A stretch of 64,000 nt of DNA from a bacterium (GTDB lineage: Bacteria; UBP6; UBA1177). The translations under genes and the position numbers were made by a program. Below are positions 26,005 through 33,874 of the stretch, piece after piece. The stretch spans positions 119,688 to 183,687 of the forward strand of contig JAFQZM010000025.1 in NCBI GenBank assembly GCA_017405875.1, read 5' to 3'. Below the pieces are notes generated by a model, which had not been told where the DNA came from, searched no databases, and saw only the letters and a list, made by a program, of their open reading frames with translations. The first letter of the stretch is position 1, and every line of letters starts with the position of its first letter.

Positions 26005-27819
26005 CTAATCGTCGACTTCCTCGTATTTTTCTCTCTTCTTGAAGTAGTGAGTGTGAAGGAGGTGGTGCGATTTTTCGCCGAGCGGTTTGATGAGGAACTC
26101 CTCGTAAAGTTTCTGGATGTAGGGGTTCTCATGCGACTTTCTGATCGGTTTACCAGCGTCTTCGCGGTAAATAGCTTCCTGTCTCTTTTTGATGATGGAG
26201 CTGTCGCCGTGGTGGTAGGGCTGACCTGCGCCGCCGATGCAGCCGCCGGGGCAAGCCATGACTTCGATCGCCTGATAGTCGCATTCGCCGCGCTGAACTG
26301 CTTCAAGAAGCTTTCTTGCGTTTGCAAGGCCGTTTGCGATACCGATCTTGATCTCTTTGAGCGGCATGCCTTCTGGAAGCGGAACTATTGCTTCACGCAT
26401 TCCTTCAAGACCACGGATCTGTTTGAAATCAACACTCGGGCACGGCTGTTTGGTCAGAAGCTCGTAAGCGGTTCTGACTGCAGCTTCGATAACGCCGCCG
26501 GATGCTCCGAAGATAACAGCTGCACCGGTCGATTCGCCGAGCGGTCTGTCGAAATCTTCGTCAGGAAGCGAGTTGAAGTCGATGTTCATTCTCTTGATGA
26601 AAGCAGCGAGCTCTCTGGTCGAAAGCGAGTAATCGACATCCGGGTTGCCTTCGTAGGAAAGTTCCGGTCTCGAGCACTCGTATTTCTTTGCGACGCACGG
26701 CATGATCGAAACAACGACCATATCTTCTCTCTTGAGGTCTTTGTATTCGGGTTTTTCGCGAAGTTTCTCAAGGAAGTAGGTCTTTGCAATAGGTCCGAAC
26801 ATCTGCTGAGGCGAACGTGCGGTCGACGGAACATCGAGCATATCCGGGAAATTGTATTCGAAGAAGTTTACCCATGCCGGGCAGCAGGAGGTGAGGATCG
26901 GAAGTTTAACGGTCTTGTCGCCGCCAAGGAATCTCTGGAGTCTGTCGAGAAGTTCCGAACCTTCTTCCATGATGGTAAGGTCAGCTGCGAAGTCGGTATC
27001 GAAAACGTAGTCGAAGCCGAGTCTTCTGAGAGCAGCAGCCATTTTGCCGGTAACGATCGTTCCGGGTTCCATATCGAATTCTTCGCCGAGCGCGACTCTG
27101 ACTGCCGGAGCGGTCTGAACGAGAACGACTTTCTTCGGATCGTTTATAGCCTGAATGACGTTCCAGGTGTGGTCAACTTCTGTAAGTGCGCCGACCGGGC
27201 AGACTGCAAGACACTGTCCGCAGAATGTGCATGCCGAATCAACAAGATTCTGCTCGAAAGCCGGAGCAACGACGCTGTTGAAACCTCTGTTGACAGCCGA
27301 AAGGGCGCCGACAGTCTGGATCTCGTTGCACATCGTTTCGCAGCGGCGGCACATGATGCATTTGTCCATATCTCTGATGATGGACGGAGATTTATCCTTT
27401 CTGTATGTGCTCATTGCGCAGTTTTCGTCGTAGCGGACTTCTCTAACGCCGAATTCGTGAGCGATATCCTGAAGTTCGCAGTTGCCTGACTTCATGCAGA
27501 CAAGACAGTCTTTCGGGTGGTCGGAAAGAAGGAGCTCGATGATGGTTCTTCTTGCGTTGAGAACTCTGATCGAGTGCGTTTTGATGACCATTCCGTCCAT
27601 AACGTCGGTTGCACAAGCCGGAGCGAGGTTTCTTCTTCCTTCGATCTCGACGACACAAACACGGCAGGAAGCGGGTTTGTTCACGAATCTGAGACCGGAA
27701 AGATTCATGTGGCAGAGCGTCGGAATTCTGATTCCGTTCTTTCTTGCGGCTTCGAGAACGGTTATTCCCTTCTCTACTTCAAAAACTTTGCCGTCTATTG
27801 TAATTTTGATCATATCCAT
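26005..27819 (-). CDS. hndD: NAD(P)-linked [FeFe]-hydrogenase catalytic subunit
   Basis: Catalytic subunit that evolves or oxidises H2, working with HndA-C on NAD(P)H and possibly ferredoxin. 604 residues: an N-terminal [2Fe-2S] domain (C36, C52, C55, C69), a His/Cys-ligated cluster motif (DHPKDCLVCMKSGNC, about 100-114), two [4Fe-4S] motifs (C154 to C164; C197 to C207), then the H-cluster domain. The three H-cluster signatures are intact: TSCCPAW at 310-316 with the proton-relay Cys, MPCVAKKYE at 373-381 and ACPGGCIGGAGQP from 522. The small-subunit region is fused at the C-terminus. The start at 27819 lies 6 bases after AAAGGAG. Confidence 0.96.
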   Translation of the reverse strand: MDMIKITIDGKVFEVEKGITVLEAARKNGIRIPTLCHMNLSGLRFVNKPASCRVCVVEIEGRRNLAPACATDVMDGMVIKTHSIRVLNARRTIIELLLSDHPKDCLVCMKSGNCELQDIAHEFGVREVRYDENCAMSTYRKDKSPSIIRDMDKCIMCRRCETMCNEIQTVGALSAVNRGFNSVVAPAFEQNLVDSACTFCGQCLAVCPVGALTEVDHTWNVIQAINDPKKVVLVQTAPAVRVALGEEFDMEPGTIVTGKMAAALRRLGFDYVFDTDFAADLTIMEEGSELLDRLQRFLGGDKTVKLPILTSCCPAWVNFFEYNFPDMLDVPSTARSPQQMFGPIAKTYFLEKLREKPEYKDLKREDMVVVSIMPCVAKKYECSRPELSYEGNPDVDYSLSTRELAAFIKRMNIDFNSLPDEDFDRPLGESTGAAVIFGASGGVIEAAVRTAYELLTKQPCPSVDFKQIRGLEGMREAIVPLPEGMPLKEIKIGIANGLANARKLLEAVQRGECDYQAIEVMACPGGCIGGAGQPYHHGDSSIIKKRQEAIYREDAGKPIRKSHENPYIQKLYEEFLIKPLGEKSHHLLHTHYFKKREKYEEVDD

Positions 27820-27834
27820 GTGTTTCTCCTTTGC

Positions 27835-29631
27835 CTACTGTTTGCTAATTGCGCCGAATTTACATGTATCAAGGCAGGTTCCGCATTTGATACATTTTGC
27901 CTGATCGATTTTGTGCGGCTGTTTTACGGTACCGGTGATAGCAGCTACCGGGCACTTTCTTGCACATGCCGTGCAGCCCATGCACTTGTCAGGATTGATG
28001 ACATAGCTGAGAAGGTCTTTGCACTGTCCTGCCGGGCACTTTTTGTCTTTTACGTGAGCAACATACTCGTCGTAGAAGTTGTCAAGTGTAGAGATAACAG
28101 GGTTCGGAGCCGTCTGACCGAGTCCGCAGAGAGCGGTGTCTTTGATGACGTTTGCAAGGTTCTTGAGAAGCTCTACGTCTTCCATGGTTCCGTTGCCTTT
28201 GATTATCTTGTCGAGGATCTCGTTCATTCTCTTGTTGCCGACACGGCACGGAGTGCATTTACCGCAGGATTCGTCAACTGTGAAGTCAAGGTAGAATTTT
28301 GCGATCGCGACCATGCAGTTGTCTTCGTCCATAACGATCATACCGCCGGAGCCCATGATCGATTTTGCAGCAGCAAGGCTCTCGTAGTCGACCGGAGTAT
28401 CAAGGTCTTTTTCTGTCAGGCAGCCGCCCGAAGGTCCGCCGGTCTGAACAGCTTTGAATTTTTTGCCGCCTTTGATTCCGCCGCCGATTTCATAAATGAT
28501 TTCGCGGAGGGTCGTTCCCATCGGAACTTCGATAAGACCGACGTTGTTGATCTTGCCGGCAAGTGCGAAAACTTTCGTTCCTTTCGACTTTTCGGTTCCG
28601 ATCTTGTTGAACCAGTCAGCGCCCTTGAGGTATATAACAGGAACGTTTGCGAAAGTTTCAACGTTGTTTACGTTGGAGGGTTTGCCGTTGTAGCCTTTTA
28701 CAGCTGGGAACGGAGGTTTGACCGTCGGTTCACCTCTCTGGCCTTCCATCGAGTGGATAAGAGCTGTTTCTTCGCCGCATACGAATGCGCCAGCGCCGTA
28801 TCTGAGCTCGATGTCGAACTCGAAACCGGTGCCAAGGATGTCTTTGCCGAGAAGACCGTATTCTCTAGCCTGGTCGATAGCGATCTGGAGTCTTCTGATT
28901 GCAAGAGGATATTCAGCTCTGATGTATACGAGACCTTTCGTTGCGCCGATGCAGTATCCGCAGATAGCCATAGCTTCGATGATCGAGTGCGGGTCGCCTT
29001 CGAGTATCGATCTGTCCATGAATGCGCCCGGGTCGCCTTCGTCAGCGTTGCAGATGACGTATTTCTGGTCAGCATTCGGAACCAGCGTTCTTGCCAGTTT
29101 CCATTTCGTACCGGTCGGGAAACCTGCGCCGCCTCTTCCGCGGAGACCTGATTTCTCCATTTCAGCGATGGCTTCTTCCGGTTTCATTTTGGTAAGGACT
29201 TTGCCGAGTGCAGCGTAGCCGTCTCTTGCGATGTATTCACGGATGTCTTCAGGATTGATGAAACCGCAGTTTCTGAGAGCGATTCTCATCTGTTTCTTGT
29301 AGAAACCCATGTGTTTGGAGTCGGAAACGTGACCTTCCGATTTCGGGTCGGTATAGAGAAGTCTTTCAACTTTTCTTCCTTTGATGATGTGCTCGTTTAC
29401 GATGTTCTCTACATCGTCTTCCTTGACCTGAACGTAGAACGTGTTGTCGGGAAGTATCTTAACGATGGGGCCTTTTTCGCAGAAGCCGAAGCAACCGGTC
29501 GTGATGACCTGTACATCGTTGATGTTTTTTTCTTTAAGAACTGCTTCGAATTTTCTTACTATGCCTGCGCTGTTCGAAGCTTTGCAGCCTGTACCGCCGC
29601 AGCAGAGAATATGAAATCTGTAATGTGTCAT
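27835..29631 (-). CDS. hndC: NAD(P)-linked hydrogenase flavoprotein subunit (NuoF-like)
   Basis: Subunit carrying FMN and the NAD(P)H site. 598 residues: an N-terminal thioredoxin-like [2Fe-2S] domain (CCGGTGC and TTGCFGFC), the NuoF core with GRGGAGFPTG (about 167-176) for NADH/FMN and the cluster motif ESCGKCTPC (about 460), and a C-terminal extension with two [4Fe-4S] motifs (CMGCTACARKCP and CIKCGTCLDTC). This domain order is that of HndC/HydB in trimeric and tetrameric bifurcating hydrogenases. The ATG at 29631 was preferred because GGGAG lies 6 bases upstream. It is 15 bases from hndD. Confidence 0.95.
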   Translation of the reverse strand: MTHYRFHILCCGGTGCKASNSAGIVRKFEAVLKEKNINDVQVITTGCFGFCEKGPIVKILPDNTFYVQVKEDDVENIVNEHIIKGRKVERLLYTDPKSEGHVSDSKHMGFYKKQMRIALRNCGFINPEDIREYIARDGYAALGKVLTKMKPEEAIAEMEKSGLRGRGGAGFPTGTKWKLARTLVPNADQKYVICNADEGDPGAFMDRSILEGDPHSIIEAMAICGYCIGATKGLVYIRAEYPLAIRRLQIAIDQAREYGLLGKDILGTGFEFDIELRYGAGAFVCGEETALIHSMEGQRGEPTVKPPFPAVKGYNGKPSNVNNVETFANVPVIYLKGADWFNKIGTEKSKGTKVFALAGKINNVGLIEVPMGTTLREIIYEIGGGIKGGKKFKAVQTGGPSGGCLTEKDLDTPVDYESLAAAKSIMGSGGMIVMDEDNCMVAIAKFYLDFTVDESCGKCTPCRVGNKRMNEILDKIIKGNGTMEDVELLKNLANVIKDTALCGLGQTAPNPVISTLDNFYDEYVAHVKDKKCPAGQCKDLLSYVINPDKCMGCTACARKCPVAAITGTVKQPHKIDQAKCIKCGTCLDTCKFGAISKQ

Positions 29632-29642
29632 TCTCAACTCCC

Positions 29643-30032
29643 TTATTTAACCGTTTCGTAATTAACCGGGATGATACCTTCTACGAGCTCGCCGTTCTTG
29701 ATGTATTTTTCAAGAATTTCGCTTGCTTTTTCGACATTTACATGACCGAAAACGATAGGATCCTTGCCGGGAAGTTTTACTTCGATCGTCGGTTCTGCAT
29801 AGCAGTAGCCCATGCAGCCTGTCTGGGTTACGACCGCCTTGATTCCCTGTTTGTCGAGTTCTTCAAGGTAGAAATCCATAACTTCTTTCGCGCCGCTTGC
29901 GATTCCGCATGTAGCCATAGCGACTTTGATCTGGATAAGGGAATCGACATTGTCTCCGTTCTCTCTGAGAGAAACGGTGTTTTTGAATTCCGAGCTCATT
30001 TTTTTGAGATCAGCGAGTGATTTTACTGCCAT
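29643..30032 (-). CDS. hndB: NAD(P)-linked hydrogenase small [2Fe-2S] subunit
   Basis: A 129-residue thioredoxin-like ferredoxin. The Cys pattern is MATCGIASGA at about 38-47 and TGCMGYC at about 72-77, as in HndB of Desulfovibrio and related proteins in clostridia. It passes electrons within the complex. The ATG at 30032 follows GGAGGG. It is 9 bases from hndA and 11 bases from hndC. Confidence 0.9.
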   Translation of the reverse strand: MAVKSLADLKKMSSEFKNTVSLRENGDNVDSLIQIKVAMATCGIASGAKEVMDFYLEELDKQGIKAVVTQTGCMGYCYAEPTIEVKLPGKDPIVFGHVNVEKASEILEKYIKNGELVEGIIPVNYETVK

Positions 30033-30041
30033 TTTACCCTC

Positions 30042-30527
30042 CTACTTTCTGTATTCGTCAAGGATTTCTTTAACTTTGTTCGGCGTTACGCGCGGATAAA
30101 CCTTTTCACCGATCATGATAACCGGAGCGAGACCGCATGCACCGATACATCTGAGACAATCAAGCGAGAAAAGACCGTCGGGGGTCGTTTCGCCCGGATT
30201 GATCCCAAGCTGTCTTTCGACTTCGTGAAGGATACCTTCTGCGCCTCTGACGTAGCAAGCCGTTCCAAGGCAGATCGAAATCGGATACTTTCCCTTCGGA
30301 ACCATTGTGAAGAACGAGTAGAATGAAACTACACCGTAAACCTTTGCGACCGGAACTTTAAGTTCTTCCGCGATGACCATCTGGACTTCTGCCGGAAGAT
30401 AACCGATCTTTTCCTGTGTCTTCTTAAGGACATTGATAAGCTGTCCTTTCTCGTAGTTGAAAGATTCGCAGACTTCTTTGATCTCTTTCAAGTACTGACG
30501 ATTGATTTTAATCGTTGCTTTTGCCAT
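30042..30527 (-). CDS. hndA: NAD(P)-linked hydrogenase NuoE-like subunit
   Basis: A 161-residue [2Fe-2S] thioredoxin-fold subunit homologous to NuoE and HydC. Four cluster Cys residues are visible: CLGTACYV (about residue 85-92) and CLRCIGACG (about 127-135). The N-terminal helical part (INVLKKTQEKIGYLP) is typical. The ATG at 30527 has AGGAGG 9 bases upstream. First gene of the hydrogenase set; the 150 bases before it contain a TTGACT box but no -10 at the usual 16-bp distance. Confidence 0.94.
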   Translation of the reverse strand: MAKATIKINRQYLKEIKEVCESFNYEKGQLINVLKKTQEKIGYLPAEVQMVIAEELKVPVAKVYGVVSFYSFFTMVPKGKYPISICLGTACYVRGAEGILHEVERQLGINPGETTPDGLFSLDCLRCIGACGLAPVIMIGEKVYPRVTPNKVKEILDEYRK

Positions 30528-30677
30528 ACTAACAAGCCTCCTTGTCTGAAAATAAAGAAACTCTCAATTACTAATAAACCGCGGCAGACCATACAATATC
30601 AAAAGGAGGAAAGTCAAATTTTCGGTAAAAAAATTTTTTAATCGGAATTAGCACAAACTAACTGTCAATAAAATCAG

Positions 30678-31223
30678 TCAGTTCACGCCGATTTCTTTCA
30701 GATTTTCGTTTATCATGCTGATGAGATAGTTTATGACTTCGGGGCTCTGGATGGGCATTCCGTCAAGCGCCTCGTTGACTTCGTCGGTATCGAAAACGTA
30801 GCTTTTGCCGTCTTTCGTGTGGGTGTAGACGAAGCGTATTTCTGGATTTGAGGCGACAGTCTGGACGAAAACCGCAGCAACGCTGCCGAGGATCGGCCTG
30901 TCGATGTTGTCGTGCTGCATCGTCGCCTTGATGACAGTTCCTTTTCCGAGTTCGGATGTTATTTCAAGGTGACCGCCGCTCTGCTCCGCCGTGTGTTTGA
31001 AGAGAGGAACGCCGAGCCCGACTTTGCGGGTCGTTCTGCTCGTCGTGAATGGGTCTGTGACGCGCGCCAGAAGTTCCGGCGACATTCCGCAGCCGTCATC
31101 TTTTATTTCTATTGAATAGACATTTTCTTTGGTGTCTTCGAAGATGTTCAGATCGATCCTTTTCGCCTTTGCGCGGGTCGAATTCTGAAGAATGTCGAGA
31201 ATGTGCAGCGCAAGTTCTTTCAT
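30678..31223 (-). CDS. HATPase-domain protein (histidine-kinase-like ATPase, no kinase core)
   Basis: A 181-residue protein with only the GHKL ATP-binding fold: N box LQNSTRAKAKRI (about 13-24), G1 box DDGCGM (about 42-47) and G2 box GLGVPL (about 69-74). No dimerisation or phospho-acceptor helix is present, so it is either an anti-sigma-type kinase or one partner of a split sensor. Its start overlaps the stop of the PHP gene (ATGA). Such small HATPases are often found beside [FeFe]-hydrogenase genes with DRTGG proteins, which suggests a regulatory or sensory role. Confidence 0.82.
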   Translation of the reverse strand: MKELALHILDILQNSTRAKAKRIDLNIFEDTKENVYSIEIKDDGCGMSPELLARVTDPFTTSRTTRKVGLGVPLFKHTAEQSGGHLEITSELGKGTVIKATMQHDNIDRPILGSVAAVFVQTVASNPEIRFVYTHTKDGKSYVFDTDEVNEALDGMPIQSPEVINYLISMINENLKEIGVN

Positions 31224-31960
31224 TTTGTGATAACCCTCCTTCCGTTTTCGCCGTGAAGCGCCATTTTTATTTCGGCGAAACTTCTTTTTTCGATTTCAAA
31301 AACAGACGCGATCTTTCCGACATCGCCCGGAATGTGGGCGTCACTTGCCGTCGTGATGTTGAAACCCTTCACGAACGGATTTTCGGCTAAAAATTTTTCT
31401 CTCGTGATGTGCCTCGAAATCTCGACCGCGTCAGGTTTTAAGTCCGGCGGAATGAAACCGAGCTGTCCGAGAAGGCTGTTCACGGTCTTGTTGATGTGCG
31501 CCGGAATGAATATCCCGCCGAGCGAGTGGACGAATTTTTCAGCCGCTTCGATATCCTGGTCTATCGCGGCGATGAGAAGATTCTCCTCTTCGTAAATTAT
31601 CTCCTCTTCCTCGTTCACGACGACCTGATAACCCATTTTTTCAGGATTGTTCGGCACTTTTATCAAGTGTTCATCAAGGTAATTCTGAAAAACGGCAAGT
31701 TTTTCGTCGTCTTCCATGAACGCAAGGCAGTGGATCTCCTCTTTTGTGTTGATCTCCGCGCCGCAGAGAACGAAAATTCCGTATTTTTTCGCCATGTCGC
31801 GGATGATCGTGGACTGCCTCGTCGAATTGTGGTCGGCTATCCCGATGATGTCGAGAGCCTTTTCCGCCGCCGCTTCGAGGATCGCCGCAGGGCTCATTTC
31901 AAGCGAGCCGCACGGGGAAAGCAGCGTGTGGATGTGAAGATCCGCCCTGTACTGGTTCAT
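31220..31960 (-). CDS. PHP-domain phosphoesterase
   Basis: A 246-residue metal-dependent phosphoesterase of the PHP superfamily. Metal-binding motifs: ADLHIHT (residues 6-12), GIADHNS (about 40-46), AEINTKEEIH (about 68-77), PAHINK and ASDAHIPG near the C-terminus. The substrate is unknown. It sits between the DRTGG gene and the HATPase gene with overlapping or near-touching ends, so the three are one transcriptional unit upstream of hndABCD. Confidence 0.87.
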   Translation of the reverse strand: MNQYRADLHIHTLLSPCGSLEMSPAAILEAAAEKALDIIGIADHNSTRQSTIIRDMAKKYGIFVLCGAEINTKEEIHCLAFMEDDEKLAVFQNYLDEHLIKVPNNPEKMGYQVVVNEEEEIIYEEENLLIAAIDQDIEAAEKFVHSLGGIFIPAHINKTVNSLLGQLGFIPPDLKPDAVEISRHITREKFLAENPFVKGFNITTASDAHIPGDVGKIASVFEIEKRSFAEIKMALHGENGRRVITK

Positions 31961-31965
31961 GGTTT

Positions 31966-32298
31966 TTACTTTATAAGTTCGTAAATTTTGCCGGAAATCG
32001 TAAATGCGTTCTCTTTTGTGCCGAGAACCGCGATCCCCTCGTCCTCAGCCGATTCGAGCATCTCGGGTTCGGGCGAGATTCCCTTTACCAGAACGACTGC
32101 CGCAAGCTCTTTGAGAGAAGCTATCGCCGTTACGTTTTTATGCGACTGAACCGTGACCAGAACGTTTCCGTCCTTCGCCGTTCCCATTACATCGCTGAGC
32201 AAATCACCGGTGTAACCGCCCGAAATTTCCTTTTCAAGATCGCCTTTTTCGGTAAAAACCTTAAGATTAAGTTTTTCAACAAGTTCCTTAACTTTCAT
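31966..32298 (-). CDS. DRTGG-domain protein
   Basis: A 110-residue single-domain protein. DRTGG domains are found next to CBS domains and in the N-terminal region of HPr-kinase-like and phosphotransacetylase proteins, where ligand sensing is suspected. The segment GGYTGDLLSDVMG, with hydrophobic strands on either side, is the family core. First gene of the unit that leads into hndABCD. A related gene lies at 46799-47143, again with an HATPase and a hydrogenase-like gene downstream. Confidence 0.8.
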   Translation of the reverse strand: MKVKELVEKLNLKVFTEKGDLEKEISGGYTGDLLSDVMGTAKDGNVLVTVQSHKNVTAIASLKELAAVVLVKGISPEPEMLESAEDEGIAVLGTKENAFTISGKIYELIK

Positions 32299-32331
32299 AT
32301 TTCACTCCGTCAAAAATCAAAAAACCGCGTT

Positions 32332-32359
32332 ATGATACAGAAAAAATGTGAAAAGTGAA
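32332..32359 (-). promoter_or_regulatory. Possible promoter of the DRTGG-PHP-HATPase unit
   Basis: Minus-strand TTCACT (32359-32354), 16-bp spacer, TATCAT (32337-32332), 33 bp before the DRTGG start. The -35 box matches only 4 of 6, so this is tentative. Confidence 0.45.
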
Positions 32360-32433
32360 GAGCTCAGAAAATTTATCGGCTGATTCAGACAACTCTGCAC
32401 AAAAAATTCTTGCAATCTCCGGAAAGCGGATTA

Positions 32434-32470
32434 TCATACAAAACAGGAATTGTATTCCGAAATTGTATGA
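32434..32470 (+). promoter_or_regulatory. Inverted repeat upstream of the DUF4143 ATPase gene
   Basis: TCATACAA (32434-32441) and TTGTATGA (32463-32470) form a perfect 8-bp inverted repeat, with a further TTGTAT at 32450 in direct orientation. It ends 16 bp before the ATG at 32487. This looks like an operator for autoregulation, or a hairpin in the leader. Confidence 0.4.
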
Positions 32471-32486
32471 AAATCGGAGACGAAGC

Positions 32487-33701
32487 ATGATTAAAAGAAC
32501 GGCAGTTTCAAGAATTGAAGAGCTTTCAAAGCATTTTCCTGTAATTATGGTCTGCGGAGCAAGACAAACCGGAAAAACGACTTTGCTCAAAGAATTCGCC
32601 CGAAAAAACGGGAAGATCAATTATGTGACACTCGATTATCCGGTATTGAAGCAGCTTGCTAAGAGCGATCCCGAACTTTTTCTTCAGCAGTATGAAACAC
32701 CTCTCATAATTGACGAAATCCAATATGCACCGGAACTTCTTCCTTTTATTAAAATTAATGTCGACAGAAAAAATACTTCAGGCCAGTATTTTCTGACAGG
32801 TTCGCAGATCTTTCACGCAATGAAAAACGTGAGCGAGTCGCTTGCCGGAAGAGTGGCTGTGATTTCTCTGTATTCTCTAAGTTATTCCGAGATATCAGGA
32901 AAAGATTCCAAGGCGTTTCTGCCGGAAGAAGTCCCGTTTTCCGAGCAGAAAAGAACGATTTCCGAAGTTTTCGGACAAATTTACAGAGGCGGAATGCCGA
33001 AGCTCTCAGCCGACAAGGAAATATCTTCGGAAGATTACTTCGGATCATACATGCAGACTTATCTGGAACGCGATATCCGTGATCTCATAAACATAAGGGA
33101 TGAAGAAAGATTCCTTAGATTCATCTCCTGCGTGGCAGCACGGACTGCTCAGGAAGTCAACCTTTCTGACATATCGAAAGATATCGGAATCGATTCCAAA
33201 ACCGCCGACTCATGGCTTTCTGTCCTTGTTTCATCAGGAATAGTTTTTCTTCTTTCACCGTTTTCCGCAAACACAGTCAAAAGAATCGTCAAACGTCCGA
33301 AACTTTACTTTATGGATACAGGACTTGCCTGCTACCTGAGTCTTTGGAACAACCCGAGAGCACTTGAACTTTCGGCAATGTCGGGAGCGATGTTCGAAAC
33401 TTATGTCGTTTCCGAAATCATCAAGAGTTATGCGAATGCCGGGGTCGATGTCCGCAGCCGTCTCTGCTACTACCGCGACAACAATTCAAAAGAAATAGAC
33501 CTGCTCATTGTCCAAAACGGAAAAATCTTTCCCATAGAGATCAAAAAATCCGCAAATCCAGGCAGGGAATCCTTGAAAAATTTTAATGTTATTCACGATT
33601 TAAGCAATTTTGAAGTCGGGAAAGGCTGCATTATCTGCATGGCGGCCTCAACTCTGCCGCTTGACAGTATGAACTCGCTGATTCCGATTGACACAATATG
33701 A
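32487..33701 (+). CDS. AAA ATPase with DUF4143 domain
   Basis: A 404-residue member of the AAA_14/DUF4143 family, widespread in bacteria and of unknown role. Walker A GARQTGKTTL at about 24-33, Walker B LIIDEIQ at about 72-78, a GSQ sensor-like motif near 104, and the DUF4143 C-terminal domain with YFMDTGLACYL and ending in a PD-(D/E)XK-like strand (EIDLLI...PIEIKKS). The ATG at 32487 was chosen because GGAGA lies 6 bases upstream. Such genes are common in accessory regions. Confidence 0.85.
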   Translation: MIKRTAVSRIEELSKHFPVIMVCGARQTGKTTLLKEFARKNGKINYVTLDYPVLKQLAKSDPELFLQQYETPLIIDEIQYAPELLPFIKINVDRKNTSGQYFLTGSQIFHAMKNVSESLAGRVAVISLYSLSYSEISGKDSKAFLPEEVPFSEQKRTISEVFGQIYRGGMPKLSADKEISSEDYFGSYMQTYLERDIRDLINIRDEERFLRFISCVAARTAQEVNLSDISKDIGIDSKTADSWLSVLVSSGIVFLLSPFSANTVKRIVKRPKLYFMDTGLACYLSLWNNPRALELSAMSGAMFETYVVSEIIKSYANAGVDVRSRLCYYRDNNSKEIDLLIVQNGKIFPIEIKKSANPGRESLKNFNVIHDLSNFEVGKGCIICMAASTLPLDSMNSLIPIDTI

Positions 33702-33711
33702 AAAACAAATA

Positions 33712-33739
33712 AAGACAAAATATTTTTTCAGCGTATAAT
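33712..33739 (+). promoter_or_regulatory. Surviving promoter of the uvrB relic
   Basis: AAGACA (33712-33717), 16-bp spacer, TATAAT (33734-33739), then TTTGAGG. The order and spacing match the promoter and ribosome-binding site of the intact uvrB (39767-39794, then TTTGAGG). Confidence 0.55.
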
Positions 33740-33762
33740 CGCGCTGTTCTTTGAGGTTTTAT

Positions 33763-33860
33763 TTGAACGTGCCGACACTTGTCATCGCCCACAACAAGAC
33801 GCTTGCAGGGCGATGTCGTCGATATTTTCCCGCCTTACGAAGAGGAAGTCGCGGTGAGAA
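33763..33860 (+). pseudogene. Relic of uvrB: two joined fragments
   Basis: Bases 33766-33810 match 39981-40025 of the intact uvrB (5 differences in 45) and 33809-33860 match 40401-40452 (about 7 differences in 52). Every difference falls at a third codon position. The first piece encodes NVPTLVIAHNKTLAG; the second would encode GDVVDIFPPYEEEVAV but is in another frame. About 377 bp between them are missing, joined at a GGC shared by both ends. The first 54 codons are also missing. A promoter and GAGG remain upstream, and a TTG at 33763 would give a 35-residue nonsense peptide. This is the remnant of a second, diverged uvrB. Confidence 0.88.
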
Positions 33861-33874
33861 TATAAAATAATCCC

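Noticed and set aside
26047..29151. Two very long plus-strand frames (about 480 and 540 codons) opposite hndD and hndC
   Set aside because: They mirror highly conserved hydrogenase genes, have no ribosome-binding site or known domain and are Phe/Ser/Val/Arg-rich, as expected for antisense frames of strongly coding DNA.
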